Source of the DNA: Gammaproteobacteria bacterium
GTDB lineage: Bacteria > Pseudomonadota > Gammaproteobacteria > Chromatiales > Chromatiaceae
Length of the DNA stretch: 54,865 nt
Direction: 5' to 3'
NCBI GenBank assembly: GCA_024275295.1
Contig: JAJRZI010000006.1
Span: 1-54,865 of the forward strand
Shown: positions 17,462 through 25,643 of the stretch, piece after piece
Layout of the letters: each line of letters opens with the position of its first letter
Numbering within the stretch: position 1 is the first letter of the stretch
The notes under the pieces: generated by a model
What the model saw: only the letters and a program-made list of their open reading frames with translations
The model's database searches: none
Told to the model about the DNA's origin: nothing
Made by a program: the position numbers and the translations under genes

Positions 17462-18466
17462 TTATTTTCCGCCACTAAAGCTGCGGCGGGTGCGTGAATA
17501 TGAACTACGGGCACTTGATTGATTAAAACGGCTGTTTTTTCCTGCAAACTTGCTTGGCGTTTTAAAGCGTCCCCGCTTGCTCTTGCTTGAAAACTTATTT
17601 GCAGATTTGACAGAACTCCGCTTGGCAGAGACCGATGCCCCTGCCCTGGTTTTGGCATAGGGACTCTTGAACGATTTGCCGCTCTTTTGAAACTTCTGTT
17701 TTGTTTTGGCCGCCTGCGTATCCTGGCGTTTACGCTGCGATGGTGAGGTGTAGTAGCTGCGCCCATAGTCACTGTAGTAACTGTAACCACGATTACCCGC
17801 CCAGCCGCCATAGTAGATGGGGGAGCGAAACATATTGCTGAACAGGGAATACATTCCATACCACTCCCAGAAGGAGCGCCCATTGTTGCCTTCTCGCCAA
17901 CTGCCATAATTGGGATTACCCACCAGTTGGCTGCCCGCCCCATAATCACCACTCTGATTTGCCCGAAGAGTGGCCTCTTTGCTCATAGCCTCCACACGCG
18001 CTAACCGGCCATTGGACATATCCGCCAGCACATTGATGGGGTCAGTCAGCATCATGCCAAACAGGGCAGGATCAGCCGCCACCTGAATTGCATCAAACTC
18101 CTGTTGCAGCTGAAGTACCTCTTTTTCACCCCCCTTAATTGCCTGGGCAATGGCCTTATTTGCACTCTTCAATCGCTCTTTCAGCCCTGTCACAATGGGG
18201 CCGTTCACAGTCGCATCTGTTGCCAATGCCTCAACAATCTCTTTCAGATCCGGAGATTCCTTCTTTACTACATCTGCATAGGCCTTCAGCAACTTAACAT
18301 TTCGAATGGATTGATTATTGATTTTGACATTAAGCCGTTTAAGTTCAGCCGCGGCTTCAGCCGATCCGGCCTGAAGCGATTGTTGCCACAGCTCTTCATC
18401 CGAAGTACATCCACTTAGCCCCAGTTGGACAAGCAAAAGGATGCACATCATCGAGATAATTCTCAT
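17462..18466 (-). CDS. Lipoprotein with Gly/Tyr/Ser-rich middle and basic low-complexity tail
   Basis: Starts best at ATG 18466 behind GGGAG; an upstream ATG at 18487 overlaps the speD stop. Signal peptide and lipobox LSGC near residue 20. Helical region to about 155, then a Tyr/Gly/Trp-rich stretch (YSYYSDYGRSYYTS) and a basic Ser/Lys/Arg tail to the end (SRTRRSFSGGK). In its place E. coli has the Gly/Tyr-rich DUF1190 protein YjfM, and the composition is reminiscent, but I would not claim homology. Probably an envelope component, outer or periplasmic face. Confidence 0.75.
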   Translation of the reverse strand: MRIISMMCILLLVQLGLSGCTSDEELWQQSLQAGSAEAAAELKRLNVKINNQSIRNVKLLKAYADVVKKESPDLKEIVEALATDATVNGPIVTGLKERLKSANKAIAQAIKGGEKEVLQLQQEFDAIQVAADPALFGMMLTDPINVLADMSNGRLARVEAMSKEATLRANQSGDYGAGSQLVGNPNYGSWREGNNGRSFWEWYGMYSLFSNMFRSPIYYGGWAGNRGYSYYSDYGRSYYTSPSQRKRQDTQAAKTKQKFQKSGKSFKSPYAKTRAGASVSAKRSSVKSANKFSSKSKRGRFKTPSKFAGKNSRFNQSSARSSYSRTRRSFSGGK

Positions 18467-18483
18467 AGCTCTCCCGTAGATCA

Positions 18484-18894
18484 TCATGAGTTTTGTATCC
18501 GCTCCTCACCAGCGCTGAAGGAATCAGACTGAGGAATTGAGTGGTTCACAGCATTGACGGGTAAACCGCGATCAATGCTTTTTACCGAGGCCACCACATC
18601 TGGGTAGGCTGAGGTGATTATTTCAGCGGCCTGCGCAGGCCGGCAGTCACCACACATAAAAACATCAAAGGCCGCATAATCATGCTCAGGCCAGGTATGC
18701 ACCGTGATATGAGATTCAGCCAAAAGCACCACCCCGGTTATGCCCTTGCCTGCGCCAAAAGAGTGAAAATGGGCCTGCAGCACAGAGGCGCCACCTGCTT
18801 CAGCAGCGTTCACAAGCAGTCTCTCCAGCTCCTTTTCACTGAGATGGGCATGCCGACCCTGGCATTCAATAATCAGATGGTGGCCAATATTCAA
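18484..18894 (-). CDS. speD: S-adenosylmethionine decarboxylase proenzyme
   Basis: Makes decarboxylated SAM for aminopropyl transfer; a pyruvoyl enzyme that self-cleaves. The 136-residue length is that of the short class 1B prokaryotic form. The cleavage and catalytic segment LLAESHITVHTWPEHDYAAFDVFMCGDC contains the processing Glu-Ser, the proton-donor His and the catalytic Cys. Start MNIGHHLIIE behind a promoter with a palindromic operator. First gene of the series that includes the membrane aminopropyltransferase. Confidence 0.95.
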   Translation of the reverse strand: MNIGHHLIIECQGRHAHLSEKELERLLVNAAEAGGASVLQAHFHSFGAGKGITGVVLLAESHITVHTWPEHDYAAFDVFMCGDCRPAQAAEIITSAYPDVVASVKSIDRGLPVNAVNHSIPQSDSFSAGEERIQNS

Positions 18895-18915
18895 CCGTTA
18901 CCTCACTTTAGCTGC

Positions 18916-18958
18916 GTCATAATATGTCATAGGTTATAGCTAATCAGGTATTTGTCAA
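18916..18958 (-). promoter_or_regulatory. speD promoter with CATAATATG operator
   Basis: TTGACA (18953-18958) and a TAACCT-type -10 (18931-18936) are 16 bases apart on the minus strand, just upstream of the speD ATG. A near-palindrome GTCATA-A-TATGTC occupies 18916-18928 at the expected start point. It shares the string TGCGTCATAATATG with the operator in the yjfI promoter 4.1 kb away. Confidence 0.6.
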
Positions 18959-18973
18959 TGAATAGACTTCAGT

Positions 18974-19444
18974 CTACTCCTCCAAAAGCACCACAGCATA
19001 ACTGGCAATACCTTCCCCGCGCCCGGCAAACCCCATGCCTTCAGTCGTTGTAGCCTTGATGTTGACATGAGACTCGTCAATCTGCAGATCAGCAGCAAGC
19101 CGTTCCTGCATGGTAGGAATATGTGGGGCAAGTTTGGGAGCCTGCGCCACAATGGTGCTGTCCACATTATGCACCTGCAACCCCATCTCATGCAGCAGCT
19201 CCACCACTCGGCGCAGCAGGATGCGGCTGTCAATATCCTTAAAATCATCGCTGTTATCCGGGAAGTGGCGACCAATATCACCCTGTCCCGCTGCACCCAG
19301 CAGCGCATCACCCAGGGCATGAATCAGCACATCACCATCCGAATGGGCTGCAAGCCCCAGCTCATATTCTATCTCAACCCCACCCAACACCAGCCGCCGA
19401 TTGGCGGCAAAACAGTGTGCATCATAACCCTGGCCGATGCGCAT
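18974..19444 (-). CDS. ispF: 2-C-methyl-D-erythritol 2,4-cyclodiphosphate synthase
   Basis: Cyclises CDP-ME 2-phosphate in the MEP pathway. The 156-residue protein begins MRIGQGYDAHCF (metal ligands Asp8, His10), has AAHSDGDVLIHALGDALLGA, the metal-binding His and DIGRHFPD, and the conserved C-terminal TTTEGMGFAGRGEGI. Trimeric enzyme of normal size. No ispD is adjacent, which is unusual because ispD-ispF pairing is common. It ends TAG. The divergent 139 bases upstream hold nothing I recognise. Confidence 0.97.
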   Translation of the reverse strand: MRIGQGYDAHCFAANRRLVLGGVEIEYELGLAAHSDGDVLIHALGDALLGAAGQGDIGRHFPDNSDDFKDIDSRILLRRVVELLHEMGLQVHNVDSTIVAQAPKLAPHIPTMQERLAADLQIDESHVNIKATTTEGMGFAGRGEGIASYAVVLLEE

Positions 19445-19583
19445 ATCTTTTCACCTGTATCTGAAAACCTGGGGTTGATTATCCTTAAAAGTGGTGGAAG
19501 TTGCATTAGTGCTGATCTGTTTAGCCCAGAAATTTCATAAATTTGCATTGCTTTTACCCTACAAGCAGATCTATCTTTAAAGT

Positions 19584-20804
19584 ATGGATGGCGCGAAAGC
19601 GCTGGGTTTTTGCTCAATATGCGAGTCCGCTATGCAAGCCATCGACAAGAAGATCCATGAAAGCATGGTCGCCCTCCGGCATGACCTGCACCATCACCCT
19701 GAACTTAGCTGGGAAGAGCGGCGCACCGCTGCAAAGGTGTGCGAATTCCTGGATCAGATCAATATCCCCTATCGCTCAAATGTAGCCAAAACAGGTATCC
19801 TTGCAGAAATTCCGGGGCAACAAGAGGGGCCTTTCATCGCCCTGCGCGCCGACATGGATGCCCTGCCCATCCACGAAGAGACCGGCCTGCCCTTATCATC
19901 AGAGGTGGATGGCGTAATGCATGCCTGCGGGCACGACGGCCACATCAGCATCCTGCTGGGAACCGCCATGCATCTTTCCCGGCAACCACCGCCACCACTG
20001 CCCATACGCCTGATCTTTCAGCCTGCAGAGGAGACAGTCAAAGGCGCCAAGGCCATGATCGACCATGGTGCACTAAAGGATGTTGCACTGATCTTCGGCG
20101 GCCATCTGGATCGGCACTATCTGGCGGGCAAAATAATCGTAACCGAAGGGCCTGTAAATGCATCCAGCGACAGATTCCGTCTTGAGATCACCGGCCAGGG
20201 CGCCCACGCTGCCCGCCCCCATGAGTCAGTGGATGCCGTGGTGGTTGGCAGTCTGCTGGTAATAGCAATCCAGACCATCGTCTCGCGGGAGGTCAATCCA
20301 GCCCATCCCTCTGTCGTCTCGATAGGGCGCTTTGAGGCAGGCACCGCATCCAATGTGATTGCCGGTCATGCCGTGCTGGAGGGTTCTATCCGGGCGCAGG
20401 ATCCAGAGGTGCGCCGCTATCTGCATAACGCTATCAGGCGCATTGGCAAATCGGTGGGACAACTCCATGATGCCGAGGTCAAGGTGGAGATCATTAAGGG
20501 GGTTCCACCCGTAATCAACTCTCATGAGATGACGGCACTCGCCCGGGAGGCCGCCATCACTGCGGTAGGCAACGCCAATGTGGGGCAGCTGGCCATAGCC
20601 AACATGGGCGGCGAAGACTTCAGCTACTATCTGAAGCATGTGCCCGGTTGCTACGTCCGTATCGGTGGTCAGGTTCCCGGCAATGAGGGTTTTCCCGCCC
20701 ACTCCAGTCGCTTCGACTTCGATGAAAGCGCCCTGAGTGCCGGGGCAGCCTATTACGCTACCATCGCAAACCTGGCTGGCGAGTGGGTGCTGAGCAACAG
20801 ATGA
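19584..20804 (+). CDS. M20 family amidohydrolase (hippurate hydrolase / N-acyl amino acid deacylase-like)
   Basis: Zinc-dependent hydrolase of N-acyl amino acids or related amides. Motifs: LRHDLHHHPELSWEE near the N terminus, ALRADMDALPIHEETG, HACGHDGHISILLG (metal ligands), FQPAEETVKGAKAMID with catalytic Glu, and GGEDFSYYL near 345. Start is uncertain: ATG 19584 gives 406 residues, while ATG 19632 matches the N terminus of relatives better; neither has a clear Shine-Dalgarno. Substrate not predictable. The next gene starts inside its stop codon (ATGA). Confidence 0.88.
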   Translation: MDGAKALGFCSICESAMQAIDKKIHESMVALRHDLHHHPELSWEERRTAAKVCEFLDQINIPYRSNVAKTGILAEIPGQQEGPFIALRADMDALPIHEETGLPLSSEVDGVMHACGHDGHISILLGTAMHLSRQPPPPLPIRLIFQPAEETVKGAKAMIDHGALKDVALIFGGHLDRHYLAGKIIVTEGPVNASSDRFRLEITGQGAHAARPHESVDAVVVGSLLVIAIQTIVSREVNPAHPSVVSIGRFEAGTASNVIAGHAVLEGSIRAQDPEVRRYLHNAIRRIGKSVGQLHDAEVKVEIIKGVPPVINSHEMTALAREAAITAVGNANVGQLAIANMGGEDFSYYLKHVPGCYVRIGGQVPGNEGFPAHSSRFDFDESALSAGAAYYATIANLAGEWVLSNR

Positions 20805-22384
20805 TCATCATCCGCGAAGCTATAGAGTCAGATGTACCCCAGATCCGCGAGGTATTTCTTGCTGTCTACGGAAAGGATTATTCTCATCCACAGTACTATG
20901 ACCCCAAACTGCTCAAGAAGATGGTCTTTGCCGATGATACCCTGCTGCTGGTAGCCAAGGATACCGACAAGAAGAAGATCATGGGCACCGCATCGGTGCT
21001 GCTTGAGATGGGAGCTCATGCAGATCTGGTAGGTGAATTTGGCCGTCTGGCAGTACACCCAGATGCCCGGGGGATGGGCATTGGTAAGCTACTGATGGAA
21101 GGTCGGCTGGAGCGGGTTCGGGATCGGCTACAGCTGGCCATTGCAGATTGCCGGGTGGTACATCCTCTGGCACAGAAGATCGCCGCCTCCCACGGCTTCG
21201 CCACAGTGGGCTTTCTGCCGATGAAGCTGTTGCTTGCCCGGCGGGAGAGCCTGCTGCTGATGGTGCAGTATTTTGGCGATGCCTTCAAACTGCGCCGCAA
21301 CAATCCACGGATTATCCCGGAGGTCTATCATCTGGCGGCACTGGCCATGCAGAACTGTGGCCTGGAGTGTGATGCCGTGGTGGATGATGAGACCTCTGCC
21401 TACCCTTACGACAGCAACTTTGAGCTGGATGAGCTGACAACCAAGGGCTACACTACCCTGCTCCACTTCCAGCGGGGCCGGGTACGCAAGCGTGAGATAT
21501 TTGGCCCTATCCGCCTGCATTACGGGCTGTTTAAACTTAGAGTCCAGCAGTCCAACTACCTGCTAGCCTACACCAATGGGCAAATTGCCGGGGCTATCGG
21601 CTTCACGCTGGACAGGGTTGAAAAAACCGCACGCATCTTCGAACTGATCGGCCTGACCAACCGCCCTGTCCGTTTTCTGCTCACAGAGTTTGAACGCCAC
21701 TGCCGGGAGCAGTGGAACATCGAATATCTGGAAGTGGACATCAGCGCCTACGCCCCCCAGATGCAGCGCACCCTGCTGGAGCTGGGCTACTTCCCGGCCG
21801 CCTACATCCCCGCCATGGTCTTTCATCGCGTTGAACGGCTGGATGGCATCCGCATGGTACGGCTGCTTGTGCCCGCAGACACCACAGGGATGGAGCTTAT
21901 CCCGGAAGCCCACCCCATTACAGATATGATTCTGCAGTTTTTTGTAGAACGGCAGGTAAATCCACAGATTGCCGAAGCCATACCTAAAATCGCCCTGTTC
22001 AAGGGGTTAAATAACGGGCAGATCAAACTCCTGGCAAGCCGTTGCACTCTGCAAACCTATACCCCACAGGAGCAGATTTTTACCCAGGGGGGACTTGGAG
22101 AGGAGATCTACCTGTTGCTCACAGGAAAAGTCAAGATCTGCAACAACGATTCATCCACCTGTATTGGCAGTGTCGGTGAGGGTGAGTGCCTGGGTGAAAT
22201 GTCACTGCTAACCCAGGCCCCTCATTCAGCAACTGCCATAGCTCAGACCCAAGTGGAAGCAGCCGTACTCAAGCATCGTGATATCAATGAGCTGGCGCGG
22301 CTACGGCCGGATATCGGCGTTATTATTTACTGCAACCTGGCGCAGGGGCTGGGGCAGAAGCTCAATCGTAGTACCAAACACTAA
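20801..22384 (+). CDS. GNAT acetyltransferase fused to a cyclic-nucleotide-binding-like domain
   Basis: A 527-residue three-part protein. Residues 1-150 are GNAT, with the acetyl-CoA loop FGRLAVHPDARGMGIGKLLM. The centre (about 150-385) looks like a second acyltransferase-type domain of unknown substrate. The C-terminal 130 residues are a cNMP-binding fold (LFKGLNNGQIKLLASRC, then GECLGEMSLLTQAPHSAT). In that cassette the Arg that normally binds the cyclic phosphate is His, so ligand binding is doubtful. ATG at 20801 overlaps the M20 stop; a GTG at 20783 is less likely. A regulated acyltransferase coupled to the amidohydrolase is a plausible inference. Confidence 0.82.
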   Translation: MIIIREAIESDVPQIREVFLAVYGKDYSHPQYYDPKLLKKMVFADDTLLLVAKDTDKKKIMGTASVLLEMGAHADLVGEFGRLAVHPDARGMGIGKLLMEGRLERVRDRLQLAIADCRVVHPLAQKIAASHGFATVGFLPMKLLLARRESLLLMVQYFGDAFKLRRNNPRIIPEVYHLAALAMQNCGLECDAVVDDETSAYPYDSNFELDELTTKGYTTLLHFQRGRVRKREIFGPIRLHYGLFKLRVQQSNYLLAYTNGQIAGAIGFTLDRVEKTARIFELIGLTNRPVRFLLTEFERHCREQWNIEYLEVDISAYAPQMQRTLLELGYFPAAYIPAMVFHRVERLDGIRMVRLLVPADTTGMELIPEAHPITDMILQFFVERQVNPQIAEAIPKIALFKGLNNGQIKLLASRCTLQTYTPQEQIFTQGGLGEEIYLLLTGKVKICNNDSSTCIGSVGEGECLGEMSLLTQAPHSATAIAQTQVEAAVLKHRDINELARLRPDIGVIIYCNLAQGLGQKLNRSTKH

Positions 22385-22431
22385 GCACCGCAGCATAGAG
22401 AGCGCAGGCTTGTTGGGGGAGCGTTCCTGTG

Positions 22432-22471
22432 GGCTGAACAAAAAATAAATATCGGTTCAGCCAGCGTTCAG
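22432..22471 (+). promoter_or_regulatory. Candidate OmpR/PhoP-type operator, repeated GTTCAG
   Basis: GTTCAG at 22455-22460 is repeated at 22466-22471, one helical turn (11 bases) apart, and an inverted copy (GGCTGAAC) is at 22432-22439. Direct hexamers with this spacing are the classic target of OmpR/PhoB-family regulators, and the gene for one is 960 bases downstream in the same run of genes. Autoregulation is inferred. Confidence 0.45.
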
Positions 22472-22544
22472 CATCTCCCCACTAATCTGAAAATGAAGGC
22501 AGAGAAAAACCACCTGCCAAATCAGATAAAACGGGAGAGCCAGC

Positions 22545-23126
22545 ATGAAAAAACACCTCATCACAGCAGCAATCGCACTAAGCACCCTGCTCACAGCCGC
22601 TCAGGTTACTGCAGATTCTGAAAGGAACAGCTACATTGATACCGCCAGGGTGCTTGATGTGGAACCCATCTATGAGACAGTCTCCATCTCCATTCCCGAA
22701 GAGCGCTGCTGGAGCAGACCCTATCGACGCAACCACCATCAGAGCAGTAACCAGCAGAGCTCCTACACCGGCACCATCGCCGGAGGAATCATTGGCGGTG
22801 TCATGGGCAACCAGTTTGGCCATGGCAGTGGCAAAAAAGTCATGACCGTTGCAGGCACACTACTTGGACTCTCTATCGGCCATGATCTTAGCCGGGATGC
22901 AGGCTATCCATCTTCTGATGATAATTTCAGTTATCAATCAGATAACCACAGAGACCGGAAAGAGCATTCTGAAACCACCACTCATTACGAATCCAGGCAG
23001 GAAATTGTTGGCTATCGTGTAAAATATCGCTACAAGGGCAACAGATTCTGGACTCGCACCCGGAACCATCCTGGAAAACGCATCAAAGTCCGGGTTCAGG
23101 TAAGGCCTCTCCACGACGATTTCTAA
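22545..23126 (+). CDS. Exported glycine-zipper protein (17 kDa surface antigen / Rick_17kDa-like)
   Basis: 193 residues with a cleavable signal peptide ending near AQVTADS. It has a glycine zipper TIAGGIIGGVMGNQFGHGSGKK near 78-100 and a C-terminal VGYRVKYRYKGNRFWTRT segment seen in the family of surface-antigen-like envelope proteins. No lipobox, so it is probably periplasmic or membrane-associated through the glycine-rich hairpin. It leads a run with a PepSY-like protein and a two-component system, suggesting envelope-stress or cation sensing. Confidence 0.8.
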   Translation: MKKHLITAAIALSTLLTAAQVTADSERNSYIDTARVLDVEPIYETVSISIPEERCWSRPYRRNHHQSSNQQSSYTGTIAGGIIGGVMGNQFGHGSGKKVMTVAGTLLGLSIGHDLSRDAGYPSSDDNFSYQSDNHRDRKEHSETTTHYESRQEIVGYRVKYRYKGNRFWTRTRNHPGKRIKVRVQVRPLHDDF

Positions 23127-23148
23127 CCATGCCATAAGGAAAAAGACT

Positions 23149-23433
23149 GTGAACCTGAAGCTATATATTCTCATACTCGCCCTGCTGCAGAGCTTTCTGC
23201 CCCTAGCAGCCGCAGCGGGAGAGCACAAAAACAGGAATGGCTTCACCCTGGATGAGGCCGTCCAGGAAATCAGAGCACAGACCGGTGGGCGCATTCTCTC
23301 GGCCAAAACCACTCGCAGCAATGGGAAACGCATCCACCAGATTCGGGTGCTAACCAAGGATGGTAGAGTGCGGCATTTTCAGCTGGAGGCCAACCGAAAG
23401 AGGAAGCTGCCACACCCTAAAAGGCGACACTGA
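23149..23433 (+). CDS. Small exported PepSY-like protein
   Basis: 94 residues from GTG at 23149. Signal peptide to about 23 (LQSFLPLAAAAG). The rest resembles one PepSY unit: FTLDEAVQEIRAQTGGRILSA, then a strand pair and a basic tail. Such proteins accompany PhoPQ-like systems. Its stop overlaps the response-regulator ATG (TGATG), so expression is coupled. Proposed role is periplasmic inhibitor or sensor partner; this is inferred from context. Confidence 0.75.
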   Translation: MNLKLYILILALLQSFLPLAAAAGEHKNRNGFTLDEAVQEIRAQTGGRILSAKTTRSNGKRIHQIRVLTKDGRVRHFQLEANRKRKLPHPKRRH

Positions 23434-24128
23434 TGCGATTACTGGTTGTTGAAGATGAACCCACCCTCAGACAACAGCTAAAAGAGCAGCTGGTGGCCAA
23501 GGGGTACTCGGTAGATGTTGCCGAAGATGGAGAGGCGGGACTCTTTCATGGCCTGGAATACCCACTGGACGTGGCTATTGTTGATCTTGGCCTGCCCAGG
23601 CTCTCCGGCATTGAACTAATCCACCGCCTGCGCGCTGCGGGCAAACGGTTTCCCATCCTGATCCTTACCGCTCGTGGCAATTGGCAGGACAAGGTGGAAG
23701 GGCTGGAAGCCGGGGCCGACGACTATCTGGTCAAGCCCTTCCACCAGGAAGAGCTGCTAGCCCGGCTCAATGCCCTGGTGCGCCGGGCCGCAGGCTGGAT
23801 CAGCCCAGTTATCCAATGTAACCCCATCTGCCTGGACACCAGCACCCAAATCGTTCAAAACAACGGCACAGCGGTTGAGCTGACCAGTTATGAATACCGG
23901 GTGCTGGAGTACCTGATGCTGCACACCGGAAAAGTGATCTCTAAAACCGAATTGACTGAACATATCTATGATCAGGATTTTGACCGGGACAGCAATGTAC
24001 TGGAGGTCTTCGTGGGCCGCCTGCGCCGCAAACTTGACCCCGATGGCTCGCTTAAACCTATTGAAACACTGCGGGGAAGAGGCTACCGCTTTACCCTGAA
24101 ACAGGCACAGCCAACCTTGAATCAATGA
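23433..24128 (+). CDS. OmpR/PhoP-family response regulator
   Basis: 231 residues. Receiver domain with acidic pair E7-D8, phosphoacceptor Asp51 (VAIVDLGLPRL), Thr near 80 in ILILTARG and Lys in YLVKPF. C-terminal winged helix (about 130-222) with ELTSYEYRVLEYLML and the recognition-helix region DSNVLEVFVGRLRRKLD. Closest in style to PhoP/QseB. Start overlaps the PepSY gene stop; its own stop overlaps the kinase start. Confidence 0.94.
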   Translation: MRLLVVEDEPTLRQQLKEQLVAKGYSVDVAEDGEAGLFHGLEYPLDVAIVDLGLPRLSGIELIHRLRAAGKRFPILILTARGNWQDKVEGLEAGADDYLVKPFHQEELLARLNALVRRAAGWISPVIQCNPICLDTSTQIVQNNGTAVELTSYEYRVLEYLMLHTGKVISKTELTEHIYDQDFDRDSNVLEVFVGRLRRKLDPDGSLKPIETLRGRGYRFTLKQAQPTLNQ

Positions 24129-25468
24129 AGCCACTCTCCCTTCACCTCCGCCTGATTCTGGCTGCCTCACTGATATTGATCATCTTTCTTGGGCTTACCG
24201 GCTGGACGCTGGACAGAGCTTACCGTGAGAGTGCCGAGAGCGCCATGCAGGCACAACTGCAAGGGCAGCTCTACACACTACTGGCAGCAGCGGATGAAGA
24301 TGAACAGGGCCGCATGCAGCTACCACTCTCTCTGCCCGATCCACGACTCTCCAATCCAGACTCCGGCCTCTATGCCCAGGTAACAGGCGAGGCAGGAAAC
24401 TACCGATGGCAATCCGCTTCACTGCTGGGCCAATCCCTGGAGATTATACAAACCCCTCCGCCCAAACCTGGGGAGTGGCATTATCAAAAACCAACCGATG
24501 GCATGGGTCTCTATAGCGTTAACTTCAGCATCATCTGGGAGGAGCAAAACGGCACTGAACAGATATACACCCTGGCCGTAGCCGGAGATATCACCCCACT
24601 GTTACGCCAAATCAAGAGCTTTCGCACCACCCTGTGGAGATGGCTGGGTGGCGTGGCACTACTGCTCTTGCTGGCTCAGGGTGCTGTGCTGCACTGGGGG
24701 CTTCAACCACTGCGAACCCTAGCCAGGGAGCTGCATCGTATCGAAACGGGTAAGGCAGAAAAGCTCTCCGGTAGTTATCCCGCTGAACTGCAACGATTGA
24801 CCAGAAATATCAACTCACTTATCCACCACAGTCGGACGAATCAGGAACGCTACCGAAACAGTCTGGGAGACCTGGCACACAGCCTCAAAACCCCATTGGC
24901 TGTACTGCAGGGCGCAGCTGAAGCACAAGATGCCAGACAACTCCAGGCTGCAGTAAAAGAACAGATCCCACAGATGAATGACATAGTACAGTACCAACTG
25001 CAAAAGGCGGCGGCCACCGGGCAAATTACGCTGGCCCAGGCCATCCCTGTGGCACCCCTGGCCGCAAAGATCATTCGGACGCTGGATAAGCTCTATCAGG
25101 AAAAGAGCATCACCCACCGCCTCTCTATTGCAGAGCAGACCTGCTTTTTTGGTGCCGAAGGCGATCTGATGGAGATCCTGGGCAACCTGCTGGATAATGC
25201 CTACAAATACGGCAAAAAGCAGGTCAGTATTGCTGCCACGCAAACAGAAGAGGCGCTGACCATTCAGATTGAAGATGATGGCCCCGGCATTCCGGCAGAT
25301 AAAATTAACAGGGTACTAAAGCGCGGTCAACGCGCCGATGAACGACAACCGGGGCAAGGTATTGGGCTAAGCGCCGCCCATGAGATCATCCATCTCCACC
25401 AGGGAAAACTTGGGATCAATAAAAGCAAATTGGGTGGCGCAAAAATCACCCTCACTTTTCCGAATTAA
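24125..25468 (+). CDS. PhoQ-like sensor histidine kinase
   Basis: 447 residues. Two membrane helices (about 10-30 and 165-185) flank a periplasmic sensor region. The DHp helix GDLAHSLKTPLAVLQG holds the phosphoacceptor His252, and the HATPase part has NLLDNAYKYG (N box), EDDGPGIP (G1) and GQGIGLSAAHEI (G2). It overlaps the regulator gene by four bases. The signal is unknown; the sensor region has many Pro and acidic residues, as in divalent-cation or peptide sensors. Confidence 0.93.
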   Translation: MKPLSLHLRLILAASLILIIFLGLTGWTLDRAYRESAESAMQAQLQGQLYTLLAAADEDEQGRMQLPLSLPDPRLSNPDSGLYAQVTGEAGNYRWQSASLLGQSLEIIQTPPPKPGEWHYQKPTDGMGLYSVNFSIIWEEQNGTEQIYTLAVAGDITPLLRQIKSFRTTLWRWLGGVALLLLLAQGAVLHWGLQPLRTLARELHRIETGKAEKLSGSYPAELQRLTRNINSLIHHSRTNQERYRNSLGDLAHSLKTPLAVLQGAAEAQDARQLQAAVKEQIPQMNDIVQYQLQKAAATGQITLAQAIPVAPLAAKIIRTLDKLYQEKSITHRLSIAEQTCFFGAEGDLMEILGNLLDNAYKYGKKQVSIAATQTEEALTIQIEDDGPGIPADKINRVLKRGQRADERQPGQGIGLSAAHEIIHLHQGKLGINKSKLGGAKITLTFPN

Positions 25469-25476
25469 CTAAAGTG

Positions 25477-25643
25477 CTAGGGGGTGTTAACAATTACCTG
25501 AATGAGCGTGATTCTGAGTCATTTTTCGTGCTGGCAAGGCGCGGCGAGGCGTAATAGTTGATCTATTGCAACGAGCCGCAACGCCGCCAGCGCGGAAAAG
25601 GGCCAGAATCCCGCCACGAACGGTGATTGCTAACACCCCCTAG
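25477..25643. repeat. MITE-like palindromic element A, 167 bp, CTAGGGGGTGTTA termini
   Basis: Terminal inverted repeats at 25477-25498 and 25622-25643 (22 bases, two mismatches), starting CTAGGGGGTGTTA. Internal arms GATTCTG...CGTGCTGGC and GCCAGCGCG...CCAGAATC also pair, enclosing a 56-base near-palindromic core (25533-25588). No ORF inside. A related core appears at the far end of the window (54777-54832). Origin as a non-autonomous transposable element is inferred. Confidence 0.8.
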
